Assembly (NCBI RefSeq): GCF_027595985.1
Contig: NC_073311.1
Span: 49,435,963 to 49,499,962 of the forward strand
Direction: 5' to 3'
Source: Sorex araneus
Lineage: Eukaryota; Chordata; Mammalia; Eulipotyphla; Soricidae
Length of the DNA: 64,000 nt
Each line of letters opens with the position of its first letter. The first letter of the stretch is position 1. Shown here piece by piece: positions 57,501-64,000 of the stretch. Both the position numbers and the translations under genes were made by a program. The notes under the pieces are model-generated. The model did not search any database. It saw only the letters and a program-made list of their open reading frames with translations, and was not told the DNA's origin.

Positions 57501-57640
57501 TACTTCTCAGACTGGAAAAGCTATCCATCCACTGAAGCTATCAATTGGAACCAGTAGATATTTATGTCTTGAATATGAGCGTTTGATCATTTGCATGTTA
57601 ATCTGCCAATCCTTTCCTTGGCAAGTTCCTTGAAGTTACA
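57500..57640 (-). pseudogene. pol integrase core relic
   Basis: The minus strand at 57,612-57,507 encodes about 35 residues with the layout of the retroviral integrase core: a Trp-Gln-Ile block and then a Lys-Tyr-Leu-Leu-Val strand followed by Asp-Ser-Phe-Ser-Gly-Trp. The residue after Trp-Gln-Ile is Asn (AAC), where the first catalytic Asp normally stands, and a TGA follows at 57,509-57,507. The rest of the domain is lost. Integrase joins viral DNA to the host genome; this copy cannot. Confidence 0.85.
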
Positions 57641-60600
57641 AGTGTTAGGAAAGGAGGCCCACGATTCATTAATGAAACAGAAAGCACAGTTCTGAGTTCT
57701 TTCCCATGAAAGATGGCTTTCACTAGTGTTGGAAGCTTAGTGTAACCCTTTATCAATTTCCTTTTGAAAACCTTGTTCCAATGCCTATTGTTCCTCTTTT
57801 GCAGAGTATCTTAGATGAGTATTCTCTGGATGGGGTATTAATCCCATGATGGAACGAGAATTAAGAGCTGTTAAAATTCTAGTTCTCTCCAAATGACTGT
57901 GTTCATAGAACTAAAAGTGAATACTTAGAACCAGTTTAGATGTCCACACATGGCACTGTAGCCAATTGACAGGTTGGGGGAAAGCAATTAATTCTGCACT
58001 TTGAGCTGAGGTTCCGCCCACTAAAGCTCTGGCTTCCAATACCCTGGTCAGACTAGTGACAGCATCTTCAACATTGAGTCTCACAGACTAGACTGCTTAC
58101 TTTACAGTCAGCAAAACACATTGTAACTGAATTACTCAAAAGGGATACCTTTTAGATCAAGATTAGAATACATTTACTAGATTACTCTGTAGAATTTGAA
58201 TCTGATTCTTTAAAAAGCAAGTTACAGAAACATGGTTTTCTCTCCACCTTCATTTTAAAATTTGCCTGATGGCTTAACAAATCTGACTTGTTCTTTTGCA
58301 TAAATACAGCAAGATTGGAGAACTCTCCATTTGGGGTACCCCATTATTTACTGAGAAGTCCTGGGGGTTGGGCTAAAGACAGGAGGCACGCCAATAATGG
58401 CATTAATCTTATGTGGCACGTCAGAGTTACCCAGGCCTGGCCAAAAGTGTCCCACGATGAACTGGATGGTCTCGAGCCTTCAGGTTGAACTGGAGGTGGT
58501 CTTGGGCCTCATTTTCCATAGATGCATTCTGGCAGAAAGGAGTCCATCCCCTCCCTTCCTCAGGGCTGGGAGAGATCCTGGTTTCCAGGGTTTTTCTTGA
58601 TGCTGAGTAGGCCCAGATTGTGTCAGTCACACAGATTCCCGGATTTCTCATTTTCCATAGCAGTGATGATTTCCATTCTTTCCTTGAGCCAGCCGGCCTC
58701 TAGGGTCTCCCTGAGGTTTGTAGGGTACTTGAAACAGTACCTGTTAAATACATGCTCCTGTCATTTAGACCAATCCCTTGACTGTTTCCCCTGGAAGAGG
58801 GTTTTGGGGTCCCATAACTGATTTTCCTGTCTGCATTAGGAGTAGTCCCTATTACAGAGAGGAAAGACTTATCTGGATTTATGCAAACCAACATAGTGCC
58901 ATGAAGCATCAAAAACATACTGAAGGTACAAAGAGAAAAACATTTCACTTTACTCACAGTGAGATGCAACACACCCATTTGTTGTGAGTCCTAGTCAAAG
59001 AAGCTAAAATCTGTAGAGGAAAAGTGTACAATTTACATTATATTTAACCCATTCAATTCCATGTTGAAAACCTTGACTTCCCATTAATAAGAGCACTGTA
59101 ATTGGAGTCCAGTGTACAGTTAAACATGTCTAATTCATTTAATCCCATTTGAAAAACCCTTGATTTTCCGCAACTTTTGAAGAATTCAATTATCTAAGAG
59201 CACTGTAACAGGAGTTCCAGACAATCCATCCAATATCTTTTCCATAGATCCTACCAAAAACATACTAGAACAATTCTGCATGTGATTTAAAGAGTTTCTT
59301 AAAACAGTGATCAGTTTCTTTCCTTCAAACACAACCTCAAACCTTCTACACTTTCCTTTATATTCATTCTGTCCTGTAACTTTCCTTCAACTCATTTCAA
59401 AATCAACTTCACTTTAACAGGATTCCTTTCCTTTTTCCAACTGATGATATCTGCATCCATTATCTTTCTGACTTAAGACATACATCTATATTCTTTATAG
59501 TCCCACAAGTTTAAACTCTTATTTTTACTGAACTTAGTACAACATGATCTTCCAAGTTTGGGCACAAATTACCAATCATTTCATTTAACATGACAAAACT
59601 ACTTTCAGTGTTATTTCAAAAGCATTAGGTCAGTTCTATAGATATTCATAAAGGTTTAGAAAGTTCTTACAACATATTCACTTGGCAAAAGTTCACTTCA
59701 CATTAGAAATTAACCAGGAGACATCTTAGAATTCTGATTTCTAGGAAAACACATATATAAAGATTAAAACAGTCACAGATTACCATAAAACATTAAGGAT
59801 CTCACACTTGCATACAAACTTCTCTGTGATGGTCAGAGCTAGATATGATACCTGGTGACAAAGCTTTGCAATGAATAAAGTTATCAGAATAATAACATGC
59901 ATTTTCATGTACTGGACAGAATGATTTAACAATAGTCAGTAGTCAGTAAAATTTCCTACATTTTCCATGAAATACTCCATTCTTATCTCAAACTTTAACC
60001 AAGGCACAAGGCTATGGCTTCAGACTATCAGGCTGACACCTGAGATTAATCTATTATAATTCTTTGCTAAGTATCTCTAGAAAATTTAGTTACCAAAAGT
60101 CTCAGAGATCAAATAAAATACCAGTAGGATAAGATTTGCAACCAAATTCATAACTCTAGAAACTCATGTTTTAACTAAACTATTACTCTTTGAACCTGCT
60201 TTTCCACAATTATTTCAGCTCATAATCCAATGCAGATGCATATGTACATTGACACAACGGCATAACCTTTAAACCATCAATTTTTATGAAACATGAGTAA
60301 ACCTTCTTTGGCTTAAATCCAATAGTTTTTGTATCTTAGTTATTTCAAATCATGAGCTCTCTAACAATTCCACAATACAAACATGCTTTCAGACACAGAA
60401 AGAGCCCTTTTTTTTTTTAACTAAACTTTGATAATAGCATAGAAAAAAACACTTGGACTGTCAATGTTTATGGAAACATAAGAAAACTATTTTGATGGCT
60501 TCTGTACCTCTGTTTGTAAACTGGCTAAATTCCTCATTAAGATTGGCTGAATCTTGTAAAATAAAGCCTTGCATCCTCTGAACGCTTTATTTCACTTTAG

Positions 60601-60990
60601 TTTTAGTCACTACTTCTGCAGCTCTTCCTAGATAGTACAGATTCTGAAGTTTAGAAGAATTACAACTGTTAATAGCCATTAATGTTCTTACAATAAGAAA
60701 TCTAAATTGAGAATTTTGCATTCTCCATAGGCTCAACATTCTGATAAGAAATCTTTGTTTAAAACCTTGTCTAACAAGTTCCAAAAACACTTCAACCCTT
60801 TAAATTGCTGGACTACATATCACTTTGATCTCTCGTGATGATCTTGCTTTCCCTGGTCTAATTTTTACTGCTGATTTTCACTCTGGCTCCAACACTCAAG
60901 TTCAAGTGTTCCACATAGAGACAGACAGACAGACAGACAGACAATGAACTTACTAACAAAAACACCACTACATGTGCACATGTATACATT
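57641..60990 (-). pseudogene. decayed provirus gag-pol interior
   Basis: About 3.3 kb in which reverse transcriptase and RNase H should lie. The minus strand holds only short frames (58,427-58,651; 58,700-58,978; 60,587-60,790), and I could not identify protease or RT motifs. A GAGCACTGTAA(T/C) phrase repeats at 59,091 and 59,199. A (AGAC)n run lies at 60,917-60,943. Confidence 0.6.
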
Positions 60991-61587
60991 TGATCGATCA
61001 ATCTGACCCTTCAAAAAATGGCAGGGAGAGAATGACAGACTGAGAAAGGAAGGAGAAGTCCCCAGGGCAAAGTTAAGCCCTGTCGGCCGATTGGGAACAT
61101 TGCTCCCCGTTTCTCTGCCTGACCAGCCAGTTTCCTGCTTGTTAAAAATGGGTCAAGAAAGCGCTTTTGTTGATACAAGCCGGCAAAACTATGACCAAGT
61201 TGTTGAAACTTAAGGTTGCCAGATGTTACCATTTTAAGATCAAGATTACTTCTGAGGCAGGGAGCTAGTATCTTCTTATCAAATGTGGGGATAAACCACC
61301 TTAGTGACACACTTCTTCGTTCTTGATATTAAATCCTTCTCTGCTTTGATAATCCTACTTCTTTCGTTACCTGCAAAAGATCTGACTGCAAAATGGTCTG
61401 GTAATGCAAACTGCCATTCACTGGCCATCTTTCCCCATGCTCTAGATTATATTCAAGCCATATGGTGTTACAGAGGTCAACAAGATATTCCTTATTTAAA
61501 CTATCTAGCTGGAGGCTCTTCCAATGTTTTAATTTAACAAGCAACCCAGAGGGGAATTTTTTTAGGTATTGAAGTTGAGTTGCCCAT
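60991..61587 (-). pseudogene. provirus gag, 5' part, frameshifted
   Basis: An ATG at 61,587 begins with Met-Gly-Asn, fitting the myristoylation signal of Gag matrix protein. The frame changes within about 15-20 codons and continues in the frame of 61,329-61,691, which ends in a TAA at 61,331-61,329. The text from about 61,520 to 61,400 (leucine-rich, with Trp-Leu-Glu-Tyr and a Trp-Pro-Val-Asn-Gly segment) resembles class I ERV matrix domains. A further minus frame at 61,011-61,310 is not recognised. No functional Gag can be made. Confidence 0.7.
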
Positions 61588-61675
61588 GTTCTTTTGAGTA
61601 CCAGAAACAACCTAGGGAAGAGAAAAAACCTAAGACAGGATGGTTCTTGAGCAAAAACTACTCTCCAGGGCTTCG

Positions 61676-61945
61676 CTTCGGCCTCTCCCAAGGGGACTCT
61701 AACCCCCCGAGTATTGGCCTACGCTTTGGCCTCTCCCGAGGGGACTCTAACCCCCCGAGTATTGGCCTACACTTTGGCCTCTCCCGAGGGGACTCTAACC
61801 CCTCGTAGTGGCCTTGGCCATTCCCGAGGGGACTCTAACCCCCCGAGTATTGGCCTACACTTTGGCCTCTCCCGAGGGGACTCTAACCCCTCGTAGTGGC
61901 CTTGGCCATTCCCGAGGGGACTCTAACCCCCCGAGCATTGGCCTT
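61676..61945. repeat. 48/40-bp tandem repeat in the provirus leader
   Basis: The core GGGGACTCTAACCC starts at 61,692, 61,740, 61,788, 61,828, 61,876 and 61,916, so spacings are 48, 48, 40, 48 and 40. Two unit types (with GAGTATTGGCCTACACTTTGG or TCGTAGTGGCCTTGGCC between cores) alternate in the last four. It lies just upstream of the gag start on the viral strand. Confidence 0.95.
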
Positions 61946-62733
61946 CACTCAGAGGCTCATTGGATTTGGACCGTCTCCATCAATGGCCTCTGCTTCTGCC
62001 GCAGGCGTCCCTGGGCAGGCCTGGCACCGGGCAGACCCACAGCTGTGTGCCCGAGCCGAACCTAATGCTGTGGTCTTAAAGAAACCCTGCTCCTTGAAAG
62101 AAGTTCTGCCTTTCTTAGCTTGCTACATCTTCCCCACTTTTACCTTTTTTTTTTTTTCAGTCTCACTTTGTCTAGAGCTAAACATGCTCGCTGCCTTCAT
62201 TAGCATTACAATCGACCTCTAGCTAATCCTTTAATCGGACAGCGACTGGGTGGGGAAAAGGATGTTCTACCTGGATGTTGATTCACTTTAGTTTCCCGGA
62301 TTATTCTCACTAGTGGGCTTCCCTCCCATTCCTCCCATAGTGAACAGTGATGCGAGACAGACAAAGGAGGGGTGCCTCTTTGCAGAGACCACTCAGATGC
62401 TTGCCTGGCCGGTGGAGAACTTAGCCTTAGTGGTTCAGCATTGTGACTTGCGACCGGCAGCTATGCCAGTGCCACCCTTGACCGTATGTTCTCCGTGGAA
62501 TCGCAGGCAGCCCACTCGAGCTCCGTGACTTAGAGGGACTTTAAGAGTGCCAGGTCGTGGAGCCACAAAATCACGCCTGATAGGAGGACCTATCAGGGTG
62601 CTCATGCACACACACACTCACACAGAATTTATCACATTCCTCCCTCATCCCCCCTAGAGATTTCCAAGGGAGCCTACCTCCACAGCAGATTTTCCACAGA
62701 TTACCTCCTTCCTCGTGGATTTCTTCACTGCTC
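61946..62733 (-). other. provirus 5' leader
   Basis: Between the primer-binding site and the tandem repeat. It carries a second purine-rich run (CTAGGGGGGATGAGGGAGGA near 62,656-62,637), reminiscent of the polypurine tract. A packaging signal is expected here but cannot be located by eye. Confidence 0.6.
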
Positions 62734-62751
62734 CTCCTGGCTGGCTCGCCA
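62734..62751 (-). promoter_or_regulatory. primer-binding site, tRNA-Arg
   Basis: Three bases inside the 5' LTR, the minus strand reads TGGCGAGCCAGCCAGGAG, an 18-base match to the complement of the 3' end (with CCA) of mammalian tRNA-Arg(ACG) as I recall it. The match stops after 18 bases. Confidence 0.88.
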
Positions 62752-62754
62752 AAA

Positions 62755-63443
62755 TGATGTCGGTGGGCCCCACGGGTGACTTTCGTGAAGCGGGGAGGAG
62801 AAAGACGGTCACTTTCTCTCCAACCGCCTCAAACACCCGGGACCCAGGGTTACTGGGTTCTTGTCTCGCTCGCGGAAAAGAATTTCAGGAGTAGACAAGC
62901 AGTGAAGTAACAGATTTTATTTAGAGGTTTCTGAGGGAAGGAGGAAGGGATAAGTGGAAAGGGAAAACCAGTAGGAGTAACGCGCTCAAGAAAGAACGCG
63001 GGCTCCTCCAAGGATGGAGAGAGCTCTACATACATCCTAGCACTGGACACGAAAGCATGAAAGTACACATCTCAAGGGGGGAGATGCGGGCGACACATGT
63101 GCTCAGCCACATGGCACAAGCAGCACATGGGCTCAGGCAGCATATGCGCCCACTTCCTTTGTTCAAGGTGGCCTTTATAGGGTTTCTCCAACCTGCCCCC
63201 ACGTGGGGGCTTCTTCCCAGGTAAAAGTCCGTTGCTAAGGAGGTTACCAGGGAGGTTGGGAGTGGTGATGGCCTTCTTTGGGGAACCTGGGGAGGGGTCT
63301 ATTGTCCTCAGGGTCTGCTGATGGTTTCTTCCGGGTCTTTTGTTTTCTTGAATCTGCACATCTTAAGAGTCCCCTTCCCAGAAACTCTGTTAAATCTCAA
63401 TTTTCATTGCCAAGGGCCTTTCCCTATCTACCTGCCTACATCA
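62755..63443 (-). repeat. provirus 5' LTR (LTR-A)
   Basis: 689 bp; TATAAAG at 63,181-63,174 and AATAAA at 62,921-62,916 on the minus strand. It drives transcription of the element toward lower coordinates. One base differs from the 3' LTR. Confidence 0.95.
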
Positions 63444-63447
63444 ATAT

Positions 63448-64000
63448 TTTTCTTAATCCCTATCATTCTGTGCCTGTCCTCTCACTCTCAACATTCTGCT
63501 TTTCACTTGTATAGTCCTGCCATGAGGAAACGGCTTTGCCTCCAACTGACTAGGTATGCTCTCTGTATAAGCAGAACCTTTGGACTTGGAATTGCCATTA
63601 CCTGTAATCATCTTTTGCCTTGCCCCTCCTGGACATAGTTTTGATTTCACATGTTTGCTTTCTGAATGTGTGTATCTCCCCATCATAAGATAAGTGTCAT
63701 GAAAGCAAAAAGAAAAAATAAAATATCTCACAGTCTCCAGGCTTGAGGGCTGGGTGCTGCTAGTAAATGGGGTGGGGCCTGTTTACTAGCTGTACACTCC
63801 TATGTACACTCCTAGGTGAGTCATTCATAGGTGGGGCCATTTGTAGGTGGGGCTACTCCCTTGTAGAGTAGTATTTATGCTGTCCTTAGGATACAGGCAC
63901 CTCTTAATTGGCTGAGACAGGGAAGGAACAGCAGAGAGGCAGCCCTTCAGGGTTGCTAGAAGAAAAGCAGGCTCCTTACCTGTGGTGTTCCACTGTCCAG
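63448..64000. other. flank of the provirus, non-coding
   Basis: Starts with the possible L2 half-site (see 56,280), then ordinary sequence. Short imperfect repeats (CTCCTATGTACACTCCTAGG; CATAGGTGGGGCC / TGTAGGTGGGGCT) occur around 63,795-63,850. No gene recognised. Confidence 0.5.

Larger units (their letters stand above)
56367..63443 (-). mobile_element. complete endogenous retrovirus, env-less, recent
   Basis: A 7,077-bp provirus in reverse. Both LTRs are 689 bp with TGATGT...ACATCA termini and differ only at 56,995 (G) versus 63,383 (A). The 4-bp TSD is ATAT (56,363-56,366 and 63,444-63,447). It has a tRNA-Arg primer-binding site, a polypurine tract, a gag start with a broken frame and an integrase relic about 450-580 bases from the 3' LTR, which leaves no room for an envelope gene. 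The tRNA-Arg primer and the gag start recall class I ERV3/HERV-R-like elements; that assignment is an inference. LTR-A solo copies elsewhere in the window are older relatives. Confidence 0.93.

Noticed and set aside
58427..58978. Minus-strand frames in the provirus as envelope surface protein
   Set aside because: They lie upstream of the integrase relic in viral order, where pol belongs, and no envelope motif was found.
61676..61945. CRISPR-like array
   Set aside because: Spacers are themselves repeated and the array lies in a mammalian provirus leader; it is a tandem repeat.

Overview
This is mammalian intergenic DNA, most probably from a shrew (Soricidae, Sorex-like). The main clue is a tRNA-derived SINE present in more than twenty copies on both strands. 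Its head (GGGGCTGGAGCGATAGTACA...), its body (...CATATGGTCCCC..., ...GGAGTAATTCCTGAGTGCAGAGCC...) and its ...GGGTGTGACCCAAAAA tail match my recollection of the shrew SOR SINE; no database search was possible. I found no convincing host protein-coding exon, rRNA, tRNA or CRISPR array. The predicted reading frames are LINE-1 or retroviral remnants, simple-repeat artefacts or chance frames.

Layout. 1-2.3 kb: LINE 3' ends and a second SINE type. 2.3-5.7 kb: a plus-strand LINE-1 ORF2 relic carrying two nested solo LTRs of different classes, each with its own target-site duplication (TSD). 5.8-8.1 kb: older antisense LINE-1 with a perfect palindrome, a SINE and a CCTT tract. 8.1-15 kb: AT-rich DNA, a possible solo LTR and an inverted repeat. 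15.8-16.9 and 21.2-22.4 kb: two more LTR-B copies. 22.8-31.4 kb: microsatellites, LINE 3' ends and many SINEs. 33.7-36.0 kb: two degraded LTR-A copies. 37.5-41 kb: long CCTT, GATA and AAAG tracts. 41.2-45.3 kb: a minus-strand LINE-1 joined to an LTR-A fragment. 48.1-48.7 kb: an AIF1L processed pseudogene fused to a LINE-1 3' tail. 51.5 kb: a retroviral envelope relic. 54.4-55.5 kb: LTR-B inserted in a SINE. 56.4-63.4 kb: a complete but coding-dead provirus.

The main observations are two. (1) The provirus at 56,367-63,443 (minus strand) has two 689-bp LTRs differing at one base, a 4-bp TSD, an 18-base primer-binding site matching tRNA-Arg, a polypurine tract and a tandem repeat upstream of gag. 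Its gag and pol are broken, its integrase relic has Asn where the first catalytic Asp belongs, and I see no envelope gene. That combination suggests recent mobilisation in trans by a relative. (2) The retrocopy at about 48.2-48.7 kb joins AIF1L sequence directly to the last ~60 bases of the local LINE-1 family and then poly(A), the structure expected from template switching during reverse transcription.

The elements do not form a working pathway. They record successive retrotransposition: SINEs and processed copies that use LINE machinery, LTR elements from at least three families, and later expansion of A-rich or pyrimidine tails into microsatellites. LTR-A, LTR-B and LTR-C are local labels; SINE-1 is the SOR-like element and SINE-2 the second type.
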